This document shows, in pieces, positions 7,481-16,401 of a stretch of 64,000 bases of DNA. The number at the start of each line of letters is the position of its first letter. Position 1 is the stretch's first letter. The DNA comes from Neobacillus sp. YX16 (GTDB lineage: Bacteria > Bacillota > Bacilli > Bacillales > Cytobacillaceae): NCBI RefSeq assembly GCF_030123505.1, contig NZ_CP126115.1, positions 2,122,001-2,186,000 on the forward strand. The letters are read 5' to 3'. A model generated the notes under the pieces. It ran no database searches, was not told the origin of the DNA, and saw only the letters and a list, made by a program, of their open reading frames with translations. The position numbers and the translations under genes are program-made.

Positions 7481-8563
7481 TTAATCAACAGTTCCTGTTT
7501 GTAGGATTTCTACATCTGCATTTACAGTGACTTTTACGTTTGGATAATACATTTTCCATTGTTTCTCATTAAATCGGCGATAATGTTCTTTATATTTTGC
7601 TCCTAACCCTAAAGGATCAGCTTGATGCTTCTTAAATTGGTTGATGATATTTATGGCGTTTATTTCTAATTCTTGTTCAACCTGTTTTTGATACTTTTTT
7701 TTATCAAAAGACTGCCTTTGTTTCTCTGACGGAGCGAACTCATGAAGTCTTGTTTTCATTTTTAGATTAATCGTAAATTCTGGTTTACCCTGTAAAATTT
7801 TTACTTTATACTTTGCATTTGAATAGAGATTTTCAAGAACTATCTTATCACGACTTTCTAATACAAATTGTCGTAAACCAGGCCTTTTATTATCAACCAA
7901 CCCTTTAAAAATAAAGAGATCATTCAGTGAAATAGATGTAACATATTGATCATCCTTAAAAATTGCCATGCCAGTAATCCTGATGTTACCATCTAGCTTT
8001 TTAATTAATGGCAAATAAGGATCCTGTCCTATTTGAAAAAATTGATATAAAAAGGTTTGTAAATCAGTTCGAGGAAGCAGGCCGAATTCCATATTTTGGT
8101 CTAGCATTTCTTGTAAATAAATCGAAATATTTTCCTTTTGATATTTCTTAATCTTTAGCATTTCATTAGAATCACCATCAACTATTGCCATTTGAACCAG
8201 GCTTCCGATAGCCGGATCTCGGTTTAAAGTGTCTACATAATCATTAATTCCTTTTTTCGCTAGTTCTTTACCGTAAAGAGCTAATCGGAGCTGTCCGCTT
8301 ACCAATGGATATCGTGTTTCGTTATTTAAGAGGGAACGAATATCCTTACTAGATTTCCCATGGGCTGTTTTAACTTCAGTAATAGAGGATTTGTCTTTAT
8401 TGAAAATGGGATATACAATCGTTCCCTTTACGCCCTTTTTTTCGGCCAGATCAAACCCTATCCCTTGTGCCATATTAATTTCATTAACGATATTGGTAGG
8501 GAGAAAGGTGCACCCTGATAATAATACAATAAGAACCAACCATAACGCTGACCGATTAACCAT
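7481..8563 (-). CDS. Ger(x)C-family germinant receptor lipoprotein
   Basis: 360 residues beginning with a lipoprotein signal and lipobox LLSGC, so the mature protein is anchored to the outer face of the spore inner membrane. It matches GerAC/GerKC subunits: the N-terminal INMAQGIGFDLAEKKGVKG segment and a C-terminal domain ending in NADVEILQTGTVD are typical. It is the third gene of a minus-strand A-B-C receptor operon and overlaps the permease gene by 8 bases, implying translational coupling. Function: one subunit of a germinant receptor that responds to nutrients; the ligand cannot be predicted. Confidence 0.9.
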   Translation of the reverse strand: MVNRSALWLVLIVLLSGCTFLPTNIVNEINMAQGIGFDLAEKKGVKGTIVYPIFNKDKSSITEVKTAHGKSSKDIRSLLNNETRYPLVSGQLRLALYGKELAKKGINDYVDTLNRDPAIGSLVQMAIVDGDSNEMLKIKKYQKENISIYLQEMLDQNMEFGLLPRTDLQTFLYQFFQIGQDPYLPLIKKLDGNIRITGMAIFKDDQYVTSISLNDLFIFKGLVDNKRPGLRQFVLESRDKIVLENLYSNAKYKVKILQGKPEFTINLKMKTRLHEFAPSEKQRQSFDKKKYQKQVEQELEINAINIINQFKKHQADPLGLGAKYKEHYRRFNEKQWKMYYPNVKVTVNADVEILQTGTVD

Positions 8564-9641
8564 TTTTATTACCCCTTTTTAATAAAGTTAAAAGAAGTAA
8601 GAGAATTGGGATATAGCCGTAAAATATCCATAAATTCGTTTGAGTGATAAATTTATTAAGAATTTCTTTGAAGGATTCATTATTCAACTGGCAAAGTACT
8701 ACACTTAAAAGGCTAAGAATGAGTAATGTATACTTTTGCTTTCTGTTAAATATCTTCTTTAAACCTCTGCTAGCGCACCATAATAAAACTGTGATTGTTC
8801 CAGTAACGATAATCAAATACATAGAGATATATAAGTATTCAAATCGCTCTAAAAAAGATAGCTGAATTACTTTTGTTAAAGACAGTTCCGGCCAAATAGT
8901 AGTTTTTAACTGTTCCTCACTATAAAAGGTAAAGGCAACAATAGAGGAAACCGTATATAGTAAAGTAGTAAATAGTACACCTAAATGAGCGAATTTTTTC
9001 GAGGCTTTAGGATCTCTTATAAATGGATAGTACATCAACAAGGTCTCAGTTCCCGCGATTGTATACATTGAGCTTTTGGTGGAATCCACCAAGTCCATTA
9101 AGGAATGGTTCATGATCGGCAACAAATTTGAAAAATGAGCCATTTTTAATGGGAAAAAATAAAGGAAGATTAACAATAGTTGAGGAAAAATAAACGATAT
9201 AAAAGATAATCCGACAACAACCCGAAATCCTCCAGAAATACAATAATACACTGTTATTAATATTAGAATAGAAACAATCAATGAAGGTATGGTAGGAAAC
9301 ATCCAAACTTGAATAATCTCAATAAACCCAAGTAAAACAGATGTACTTGCTAACCAATAATAGATTATGATAAAAAAACTAAAAAATTTTCCAAGGACAT
9401 TTCCAAAAATATTTGTATGAACATCGATAATATCTCCATCGGCTTTTTCCAACAGATTGTACATCACCCAAATAAACAATTGAACCAAGCACCCTGCTAC
9501 TAATACACCAATCCACGCATCATATCCTGCTTTCGCGGCAATTGTTCTTTGGAATCCTAAAATGCCAACACCCACCTGCGAATCGTAAATAATAAAGAAG
9601 ACTAAATAAGGAGAAACCTGATGCCTAATATTCGCTTGCAA
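8556..9641 (-). CDS. GerAB-type spore germination permease
   Basis: 361 residues with about ten transmembrane segments, of the endospore germination permease family (GerAB/GerKB, APC superfamily). The N-terminal QVSPYLVFFIIYDSQVGVGILGF segment is characteristic. The B subunit is thought to form the germinant-binding membrane core. It lies 21 bases after the A-subunit gene and overlaps the C-subunit gene, so all three form one operon, presumably transcribed in the forespore. Confidence 0.9.
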   Translation of the reverse strand: MQANIRHQVSPYLVFFIIYDSQVGVGILGFQRTIAAKAGYDAWIGVLVAGCLVQLFIWVMYNLLEKADGDIIDVHTNIFGNVLGKFFSFFIIIYYWLASTSVLLGFIEIIQVWMFPTIPSLIVSILILITVYYCISGGFRVVVGLSFISFIFPQLLLIFLYFFPLKMAHFSNLLPIMNHSLMDLVDSTKSSMYTIAGTETLLMYYPFIRDPKASKKFAHLGVLFTTLLYTVSSIVAFTFYSEEQLKTTIWPELSLTKVIQLSFLERFEYLYISMYLIIVTGTITVLLWCASRGLKKIFNRKQKYTLLILSLLSVVLCQLNNESFKEILNKFITQTNLWIFYGYIPILLLLLTLLKRGNKNG

Positions 9642-9662
9642 ATTGAAATTCCCCTTTACGAT

Positions 9663-11159
9663 TTATTCATGAAAATCGTTTACTGGCTCTGGATTTTTTC
9701 CGGTACCAGTTGATTTTCTCTTCTTTTGTGGTCTCAAGGTTGTTGGGTTTTCTTTTTGCATGGAAAAAGGGAGTCTTACCCATAAATCTTGAAAGGAAGT
9801 TGTCCTAAGTGGATATTGGCTTAAATAGGGACGCCCGAGTGATGTTAACCGCAGTAAATGCAAAAGCGTAAATTGGAAGCATAAAAATACCCCTAACAAA
9901 CCTAACCATTGGGCAAGAAAAATGACTGGAAACTTAATAAATCGAATCGTATTACTAAATTTATATACAGGTGAGGTGTAGGAGGCTAAAGATCCGAGCC
10001 CTACTAAAATTAGCAATACATTGCTAGTTAATCCAGCTTCCACAACAGCTTGCCCGATTACAATACCCCCTACAACACCGAGGGATTGTCCGATTTTAAG
10101 TGGCAATCGGATTCCAGCCTCTTTTACCATTTCAATCATTAACTCTAAAAAAAGAGCCTCTAAGAATGGAGGAAAAGGAACTGCTGCCCTTGAGCCAACG
10201 AGCGTCTCTAGTAAACGCGCTGGGATCAATTCATAATGATAAGTTAAGATTGCTACATACATAGGACTGATCAAAGTCGAGATAAACATAGCAGCAAATC
10301 GCAATAACCGAAAGAAATTTGAAATGATCCAGGAATAACTATAATCCTCCATTGCAATAAAGGATTCCATGAAGGTAACGGGAAGTATGACAAGATTCGG
10401 TGAACCATCTGCTGCAATGATTATTTTTCCTTCTGTTAGTCCAGCAGCAACTCGGTCAGCCCTTTCCGTTGATATCGATTGTGGAAACAATGAATTAGAA
10501 TTGTCTTCAATCATCGACGCGATATAAGAACTGTCCTGAATATGATCATATTGAATATCTTTTATTCTTTGGATGACCGTGTTTACATTTTCAGGATCAG
10601 CAATTCCATCCATGTAAAGTACAGCTACTCTTGTTTTGGATAGCTCTCCAACCTTCATTTCTTTAACGAGCAGTTCTGGAACAGGCAATCTTTTTCGAAC
10701 TAGATTGATATTAGTATCTAATTCTTCAATAAACCCAACCTGCGGTCCTAGTGCCGAGGATTCTATAGTTGCCATTCCGACATCTCGAAATTTACTGTTC
10801 GCAATATTGATTAATAAACATTCTTCATCATATTGATGCTTTTGAATAGCTAAGGACCCATTCAAAATGTTTTGGATGATTTCATCTTCATCCCTTGTGA
10901 AAATAATCTCTTGAACAGGGATTTTACTTTTTAATTCTTCTAGTGAAAGATGTTCCTGTAAATAGGGCAGAACATCTTTATGTAAAATGTCTGATGAAAT
11001 GAGGGTACGATAATATGAAATCCAAAAAGGCTCCTCGTCCCTTAAGGAAGTATGCTCGTGAACGAAATCATTCGATTTGGATAATCGTTCAAGCCAATTT
11101 GGATCGGTTTTTTTATTGGAACCTTCGCCTTTGTCTTTATCGCCATTTTTTAAGTTCAT
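9663..11159 (-). CDS. GerA-family germinant receptor A subunit
   Basis: 498 residues. A soluble N-terminal region (about 1-250) includes the GPQVGFIEELDTNINLVRKR and ISTERADRVAAGLTEGKI motifs; about five membrane segments follow, including the conserved EALFLELMIEMVKEAGIRLP and VGGIVIGQAVVEAGL stretches, then a basic tail. This is the first gene of the operon A-B-C. Upstream on the minus strand a CATACTA sequence (near 11170) resembles the -10 of sporulation promoters (sigma-G class), but no well-spaced -35 was found, so the promoter is uncertain. Confidence 0.92.
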   Translation of the reverse strand: MNLKNGDKDKGEGSNKKTDPNWLERLSKSNDFVHEHTSLRDEEPFWISYYRTLISSDILHKDVLPYLQEHLSLEELKSKIPVQEIIFTRDEDEIIQNILNGSLAIQKHQYDEECLLINIANSKFRDVGMATIESSALGPQVGFIEELDTNINLVRKRLPVPELLVKEMKVGELSKTRVAVLYMDGIADPENVNTVIQRIKDIQYDHIQDSSYIASMIEDNSNSLFPQSISTERADRVAAGLTEGKIIIAADGSPNLVILPVTFMESFIAMEDYSYSWIISNFFRLLRFAAMFISTLISPMYVAILTYHYELIPARLLETLVGSRAAVPFPPFLEALFLELMIEMVKEAGIRLPLKIGQSLGVVGGIVIGQAVVEAGLTSNVLLILVGLGSLASYTSPVYKFSNTIRFIKFPVIFLAQWLGLLGVFLCFQFTLLHLLRLTSLGRPYLSQYPLRTTSFQDLWVRLPFSMQKENPTTLRPQKKRKSTGTGKNPEPVNDFHE

Positions 11160-11248
11160 CTATATCCCTCTAGTATGTTTTTTCTAATTATGTGTAAAAT
11201 GGGGGATTTTATTCTTTCTTCATTATTTTGGTAAACAACAATAGAAAA

Positions 11249-11278
11249 AATGCCCTATTCCAATGTTGAATAGGGCAT
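11249..11278. terminator. Hairpin terminator-like repeat
   Basis: TGCCCTATTC / GAATAGGGCA with a short loop and A/T tracts on both sides, upstream of the ger operon. It could end a vanished gene. A second hairpin (AAAACTCCC / GGAAGAGAGTTTT) follows at 11340-11378. Confidence 0.5.
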
Positions 11279-11339
11279 CAAGTAATATCTATATAAATTT
11301 CAGATTAACACGTTTAAATTAATAATTGAGTCGCATTAA

Positions 11340-11450
11340 GAAAACTCCCTTCATTTTTGGAAGAGAGTTTTCTTAAACATTAAACATTAAGATGAATATG
11401 TATGCATTCGGGAATGGAAATAAAATGTTCTAAAAACCTCATTAATGAAC
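11340..11450 (-). pseudogene. Remnant of a LysR gene 3' end
   Basis: This stretch is nearly the same as 28880-28975, which holds the 3' end and trailer of the intact LysR gene at 28917-29828. On the minus strand it reads RFLEHF then loses frame through a one-base deletion relative to the intact copy (RFLEHFNFHSRMQAY). Only about 20 codons remain. Together with the next entry it shows that this gap is made of gene debris. Confidence 0.6.
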
Positions 11451-11483
11451 ATAAAAAGGTTGATTCAGAAGGATGCCAGCATT

Positions 11484-11605
11484 GCAACACTTTTCATTTT
11501 ACCAAGTGTAGTTAGATTTAATCAGTTCGTTTATCTTGCCGATTGTTGTTCCGGTGGCTTCAATTATCATGATTTTGCAACTTTTTATTGAAATTTGTTA
11601 GAACT
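11484..11605 (+). pseudogene. Internally deleted ABC permease remnant
   Basis: Two pieces of a MalF-type permease lie next to each other in different frames. ATLFILPSVVRF (11484-11519) matches the N-terminal AAFFLLPSLIGF of the intact gene at 13848. ISSFILPIVVPVASI (from 11521) matches its ISSFILPIVVPVASIVMLW about 100 residues later. The region between is missing, and a stop follows soon after. It is a decayed relative of the intact permease 2.4 kb downstream. Confidence 0.65.
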
Positions 11606-11791
11606 GTTTGGTGGTTCTCAAAATTGTAGAGGAGGATATTAGTGAATAGACGCTAAGAGATAGTGACGAAACCTCCCTCATTAATTTATGTGATGAGATT
11701 TTGGGTTTAATAAGGTTCTAGGCAGCCACAAGTTTGATTTCTTAAGAGGAGACAAAGGAAAAAGTGGAAAAAGAAAATCAAAATAGAGTTT

Positions 11792-11827
11792 AAAAAGCTA
11801 ACAAATCCGTTAGCTTTTTATTTTTGT
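11792..11827 (+). terminator. Terminator that forms the intron insertion site
   Basis: A perfect 11-bp stem (AAAAAGCTAAC / GTTAGCTTTTT) followed by ATTTTTGTT. The group II intron begins directly after this T-rich run, the placement typical of group IIC introns. Confidence 0.75.
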
Positions 11828-11828
11828 T

Positions 11829-13714
11829 GTGCGCCCGGCATGGGTGCAGTCTCTAGGGTGAAAGTCCCGAACCATGAAGGCAGTAGTAATGGTTAGCCTA
11901 ACGCAAGGGTGTCCGCGGTGACGCGGAATCTGAAGGAAGCGAGCGGCAAACCTCCGGTCTGAGGAACACGAACTTCATATAAGGCTAGGTATCATTGGAT
12001 GAGTTTGCAACACAAAACAAAGTCCTTACTGCCGAAGGTGGTACAGAGTAAATGAAGCAGATAGATGGAGGGAAAGACTGTACTCTTACCCGGGGAGATC
12101 TGATTGATAAGCCAAGTACACTTGGTAAACTATCTAGCAATGGATAGCTGAACAATCAGAAGTCAGCAGAAGTCATAGTACCATTCTTACTCGAGAAAGA
12201 ATGGGAAGGACTGAACTATTAAGAAAGAATGAAGTCTGCACATTCGGTGATTGCATTGAACACAGACAATCCGAAAGGACCTACCTAAAGGAGGAAGCGG
12301 TGAATCCGTTGGGGACTCTAGGAGGGTGGAGCAAAAGTCGGCATAAACAGAACCTTCATTCACGTAGAAAGGATAACATCATGTTAATGGAACTAATTCT
12401 ATCACGGGAAAATCTCTTAACTGCCCTAAAAAGGGTAGAGCAGAACAAAGGAAGTCACGGCATAGATGGAATGTCCGTAAAATTCCTACGACGACATCTC
12501 TATGAAAACTGGGATTCCCTTCGGGAAACTTTGAGAACAGGTAACTATCAACCTTCTCCTGTTCGCCGTGTCGGAATCCCGAAACCAGGCGGAGGGATAA
12601 GGCTTTTAGGCATACCGACTGTGACAGACCGTTTCATCCAACAGGCAATCGCCCAAGTATTAACCTCAATCTTTGATCCAACATTTTCTGAAAACAGCTA
12701 TGGTTTCCGACCTAACAGGAGCGCCCATAATGCGGTAAGAAAGGCAAAGGGTTATATCAAAGAAGGTTACCGCTGGGTAATTGATATGGACTTAGAGAAA
12801 TTCTTTGATAAGGTTAATCATGACATACTGATGGGAATACTCGCTAAGAGAATTGAAGACCGCATTCTTCTCAAACTAATCAGGAAATACCTTCAATCAG
12901 GTGTAATGCTTAATGGGGTCGTACAATCAACGGAGGAAGGTACTCCGCAAGGGGGACCTCTCAGTCCACTACTTTCAAACATAATTCTTGATAAATTAGA
13001 TAAAGAATTGGAAGCCAGAGGGCATAAGTTTGTCCGTTATGCGGATGACTGCAACATTTATGTTAAGTCATTAAAAGCAGGGGAACGTGTGATGGAATCC
13101 ATTACGACGATTATTGAGCAGAAACTAAAATTGAAGGTAAACAGGGATAAGTCGGCAATCGACCGTCCGTGGAAACGGAAATTTCTTGGTTTCAGTTTCA
13201 CATTTAATAAAGAACCGAAGGTGCGAATAGCGAAACAAAGCATTAAACGCTTTAAGACGAAGATTCGAGAAATTACCTCTCGGTCAAAACCTATCCCACT
13301 TGAGGTAAGAATTGAAATGTTAAACCGCTATCTTACAGGATGGTGCGGGTACTTCGCTTTAGCGGACACTCCAAGCAAATTCAAAGAATTTGATGAATGG
13401 ATAAGAAGAAGGCTAAGAATGTGCGAATGGAAACAGTGGAAGAAATCTAAAACTAGAGTTAGAAAACTGATTGGTTTAGGCGTCCCTGGTTACAAGGCGC
13501 ACGAATGGGGCAACTCCAGAAAGAAATACTGGAGAATCGCCTGTAGCCCAATATTACACAAAACCCTCGATAACTCATATTGGAGTCAACGAGGGTTGAA
13601 AAGTCTATATAACCGTTATGAAACTTTACGTCAATCTTAATAGAACCGCCGTATACCGAACGGTACGTACGGTGGTGTGAGAGGTCGGGGGTTAGTCACC
13701 CCCTCCTACTCGAT
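11829..13714 (+). mobile_element. Group II intron, IIC type, complete
   Basis: About 1.9 kb starting with GTGCGCC (consensus GUGYG) and ending with CTACTCGAT. Domain V is visible at 13645-13676: a hairpin with a GAAC loop, a two-base bulge and CGC in the catalytic triad position. Domain VI (GGGGG / CCCCC stem) follows, with the branch-point A at 13708, seven bases from the 3' end. The encoded maturase has no endonuclease domain and the insertion lies behind a terminator, both features of class C. The rejoined exons would read ...ATTTTTGTT-TTTTTTAATAATC. Confidence 0.88.
12381..13640 (+). CDS. ltrA: Group II intron reverse transcriptase/maturase
   Basis: 419 residues from the ATG at 12381, preceded by GAAAGGA; an upstream in-frame ATG at 12201 lies within the ribozyme and is unlikely. 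Reverse transcriptase blocks are clear: NKGSHGIDGM, RLLGIPTVTDRFIQQAI, SYGFRPNRSAHNAV, WVIDMDLEKFFDKVNHD, EGTPQGGPLSPLLSNI and the catalytic YADD (Y220, bases 13038-13049). Domain X (maturase) follows with the LNRYLTGWCGYF segment. No HNH endonuclease domain is present, as in class C. It splices its own intron RNA and supports retromobility. The reading frame is intact. Confidence 0.92.
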   Translation: MLMELILSRENLLTALKRVEQNKGSHGIDGMSVKFLRRHLYENWDSLRETLRTGNYQPSPVRRVGIPKPGGGIRLLGIPTVTDRFIQQAIAQVLTSIFDPTFSENSYGFRPNRSAHNAVRKAKGYIKEGYRWVIDMDLEKFFDKVNHDILMGILAKRIEDRILLKLIRKYLQSGVMLNGVVQSTEEGTPQGGPLSPLLSNIILDKLDKELEARGHKFVRYADDCNIYVKSLKAGERVMESITTIIEQKLKLKVNRDKSAIDRPWKRKFLGFSFTFNKEPKVRIAKQSIKRFKTKIREITSRSKPIPLEVRIEMLNRYLTGWCGYFALADTPSKFKEFDEWIRRRLRMCEWKQWKKSKTRVRKLIGLGVPGYKAHEWGNSRKKYWRIACSPILHKTLDNSYWSQRGLKSLYNRYETLRQS

Positions 13715-13740
13715 TTTTTAATAATCACTTTTCCACTTAA

Positions 13741-13773
13741 TCTTTATTTAATCTTTATCTCATCTTTATTTCA
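13741..13773. promoter_or_regulatory. 11-bp direct repeat array A (response regulator sites)
   Basis: Three consecutive 11-mers: TCTTTATTTAA, TCTTTATCTCA, TCTTTATTTCA. One-turn spacing of a 7-bp core is typical of OmpR/PhoB-class operators. The same array stands upstream of the binding-protein gene (18327) and of the amidase gene (19966). It is 75 bases before the permease gene, in the right place for activation. Confidence 0.7.
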
Positions 13774-13847
13774 TTAGGCTATACTTCTTTCCGAACAGAA
13801 TTATTAATCAATTTTTTAAATACTCAAATATAGAAAGTAGTGAATAC

Positions 13848-14720
13848 ATGAAGCTACGTAAACAATTAAATAATGATGGTAAGGTTGCAGCATTTTTCTT
13901 ATTACCAAGTTTGATTGGTTTTTCTCTTTTCTATCTAATCCCTTTTGTAATGGGTACTATCTATTCATTTAAAGATGGTGCTGTTGGTGGTTCTTTTGTT
14001 GGACTTTTTAATAATAAAGAGTTGTTAGCTAGTACTTCTTTTTTTAAGGCGGCCTCAAACACATTTTGGTTTACTGCAATCATTGTCCCATTAGTAGTCG
14101 TTATTTCTTTAATATTGGCACTTTGCTTGCATCAAACCGTCATGTTTAAAAATGTAATTATTAGTTCGTTTATCTTGCCAATTGTTGTACCTGTCGCTTC
14201 GATTGTAATGTTATGGCAAATATTATTTGATTGGAACGGTACCTTTAATTCATGGCTTGTAAATATGGGGTTTGCGCAAATCGATTGGATGAAATCGGAT
14301 TGGTCGATCGCTGTAGTATCAGTTATTTATTTTTGGAAAAACATTGGTTACAACATGATTATATTCTTGGCAGGTCTTCAAAATATACCAAAAGATTACT
14401 ATGAGATAGCCGAAATGGAAGGCGCAGGTCGTTTCTTTAAATTTAGACAGATTACGTTGGTTTACTTAACGCCGACAATGTTTTTTGTACTTTTAATGAG
14501 CATTATTAACTCCTTTAAAGTATTCCGTGAAACTTATCTAATTGCAGGCGATTATCCATATGATCGAATTTATATGATTCAGCACTATATGAATAATATG
14601 TTTGCTTCTTTAAATATTCAAAAGCTGACTGCTGCAGCTACTTTAATGGTCGGATGCATATTAATTCTAGTGTTTGTTTTCTTCGCAATCGAACGTCGTT
14701 ATCGAAAGTTTATGAGTTAA
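13848..14720 (+). CDS. Sugar-type ABC transporter permease (MalF-like)
   Basis: 290 residues with six transmembrane segments and the EAA loop (YYEIAEMEGAGRFFKF) that contacts the ATPase. It belongs to the CUT1 carbohydrate permease type. It is the first gene after the 11-bp repeat array. No ATPase gene is in the cluster, so it probably uses a shared MsmX-type ATPase encoded elsewhere. The ATG follows AGAAAGTAGTG, a weak ribosome binding site. A decayed relative lies at 11484-11605. Confidence 0.88.
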   Translation: MKLRKQLNNDGKVAAFFLLPSLIGFSLFYLIPFVMGTIYSFKDGAVGGSFVGLFNNKELLASTSFFKAASNTFWFTAIIVPLVVVISLILALCLHQTVMFKNVIISSFILPIVVPVASIVMLWQILFDWNGTFNSWLVNMGFAQIDWMKSDWSIAVVSVIYFWKNIGYNMIIFLAGLQNIPKDYYEIAEMEGAGRFFKFRQITLVYLTPTMFFVLLMSIINSFKVFRETYLIAGDYPYDRIYMIQHYMNNMFASLNIQKLTAAATLMVGCILILVFVFFAIERRYRKFMS

Positions 14721-14738
14721 GAATGAGAGGTGAAGAAG

Positions 14739-15638
14739 ATGAAAAAAAATACTAAAATACGAAAATGGATTTTAACCCTCATATTATTAATTATTGCTGC
14801 AATGATGGTTTTTCCGATTGTTTTTACGTTATCAAATTCTTTTATGACGGAGAAAGAAATTAGCTCTTCCTATCCATCAGAAAATGAAATACAACAAGAT
14901 AACAATGCACACAAAGAGAATTACGTACATTTGAAGTTGATTCCTGATAAGTTCTCGTTTGAACAATATAGTGCATTCTTTGAAAAGAAACAAGAATTAC
15001 TTGACAAGCAACAATCGTATTTGGATCTGTATGGAAATTCTGTCATTATGGTTTTTCCAATCATTATGGGTCAACTTATTGTTGCATCATTTGCAGCTTA
15101 TGTCTATGGAAAGCTTAAGTTCAAAGGAAGAGATACGTTATTTTTAGTTTATATGGTTACGATGTTGATGCCCTTTCAAGTAACACTTGTACCTAACTAT
15201 ATCATCGCAGATAAATTAGGGATTTTAAATAGCTTTAGTGCCATCATTTTTCCAGGGGTATTTGGTGCATTTGGCGTGTTTATGCTTAGACAGTTCGTAT
15301 TGACGATTCCTTATTCATACATTGAGGCAGCAAAAATAGATGGGGCAGGTCACTTTAATATTTTAATAAAAATAATCTTGCCGTTAATTCGACCAGGAAT
15401 TGCAGCATTAATCGTCTTATTATTCGCTGATTACTGGAACATGGTTGAACAACCACTTATTTTTCTTGATGATCCTTCTAAATTTCCATTATCTCTTTAT
15501 TTATCACGTATTACAGAAGAAGCAAGGGGAATTGGATTTGCTGCATCTGTCCTTTACATGGCACCAATGATAATTTTATTTGGAATCTCTAAAAAGTATT
15601 TAATCAAGGGTATCCAGGTATCTGGCGAAAAGGATTGA
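14739..15638 (+). CDS. Sugar-type ABC transporter permease (MalG-like)
   Basis: 299 residues from the ATG at 14739, chosen over the GTG at 14730 because GAGAGG lies eight bases upstream of it. Six membrane segments and the EAA motif (YIEAAKIDGAGHFN) are present. Between the first two membrane segments there is an unusually long external loop of about 80 residues (SSYPSENEIQQ ... YLDLYGNSV), which might contact the binding protein. It follows the MalF-type gene by 18 bases and forms the heterodimeric channel with it. Confidence 0.87.
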   Translation: MKKNTKIRKWILTLILLIIAAMMVFPIVFTLSNSFMTEKEISSSYPSENEIQQDNNAHKENYVHLKLIPDKFSFEQYSAFFEKKQELLDKQQSYLDLYGNSVIMVFPIIMGQLIVASFAAYVYGKLKFKGRDTLFLVYMVTMLMPFQVTLVPNYIIADKLGILNSFSAIIFPGVFGAFGVFMLRQFVLTIPYSYIEAAKIDGAGHFNILIKIILPLIRPGIAALIVLLFADYWNMVEQPLIFLDDPSKFPLSLYLSRITEEARGIGFAASVLYMAPMIILFGISKKYLIKGIQVSGEKD

Positions 15639-15720
15639 TTTTGCATACTGAAAAATTATTTACTTGATTGGTTAACATAAAAGAATGGTTATGTACTGAA
15701 AGAAAGTGTGGTTATATAAC

Positions 15721-16401
15721 ATGCAGTCCAAAATCTTAATCGTGGAAGATGAAACGATTTTACGTGAAATTGCGAAAGATTATTTAATAAAAGAAAAGTA
15801 TGAAGTATATGAAGCAACTGATGGTGAACATGCATTAGCTTTATTTGAAGAATATTTATTTGACCTAATCATTCTTGATATTATGCTGCCAAAAGTTGAT
15901 GGATGGTCTGTTTGTAGAAAAATACGGAAAACATCAACAGTTCCTATCATCATGCTAACGGCAAGAGTCGATGAGGATGATACACTTCATGGGTTTGAAT
16001 TAGGAGCTGATGATTATGTCACAAAGCCGTATAGTCCACCCATTTTATTGGCTAGAGTTAAACGATTACTTGATAGTCGAAATAGAAAGAATGAGCTATC
16101 TAAAGATACATTATCTAATGATGGAATTTCGGTCGATTTTTCTTCACGGACAGTCAAAGTAGATGGAAACAATATAAATTTAACCCATACTGAATTTGAA
16201 ATATTAACCTATTTAATGCAAAACAAAGGAATTGTGATTACTAGAGAACAACTTATATCAAAGATATGGGGATATGAATACAATGGCGATGATCGAACCA
16301 TTAATACCCATATTCGTAATTTGCGTACGAAATTAGGCAATAAATCAAAATGGATTTCAACTATTATCCGTACTGGTTATAAATTTGAGGAAAGCTTATG
16401 A
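15721..16401 (+). CDS. OmpR/PhoB-family response regulator
   Basis: 226 residues from the ATG at 15721; a GTG at 15706 would add five residues and cannot be excluded. Receiver domain with acidic pocket VEDE, phospho-acceptor D53 in LIILDIMLPKVDGW, conserved T in MLTAR and K in VTKPYSP. A winged-helix DNA-binding domain follows (HTEFEILTYLMQNKG ... DDRTINTHIRNLRTKLG). The gene overlaps the kinase gene by four bases (ATGA). It is the likely reader of the three 11-bp repeat arrays in this cluster. Confidence 0.93.
   Translation: MQSKILIVEDETILREIAKDYLIKEKYEVYEATDGEHALALFEEYLFDLIILDIMLPKVDGWSVCRKIRKTSTVPIIMLTARVDEDDTLHGFELGADDYVTKPYSPPILLARVKRLLDSRNRKNELSKDTLSNDGISVDFSSRTVKVDGNNINLTHTEFEILTYLMQNKGIVITREQLISKIWGYEYNGDDRTINTHIRNLRTKLGNKSKWISTIIRTGYKFEESL

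Noticed and set aside
12201..12380. 60-codon N-terminal extension of the maturase
   Set aside because: It lies in structured ribozyme sequence and lacks similarity to maturase N-termini; the ATG at 12381 has a ribosome site.
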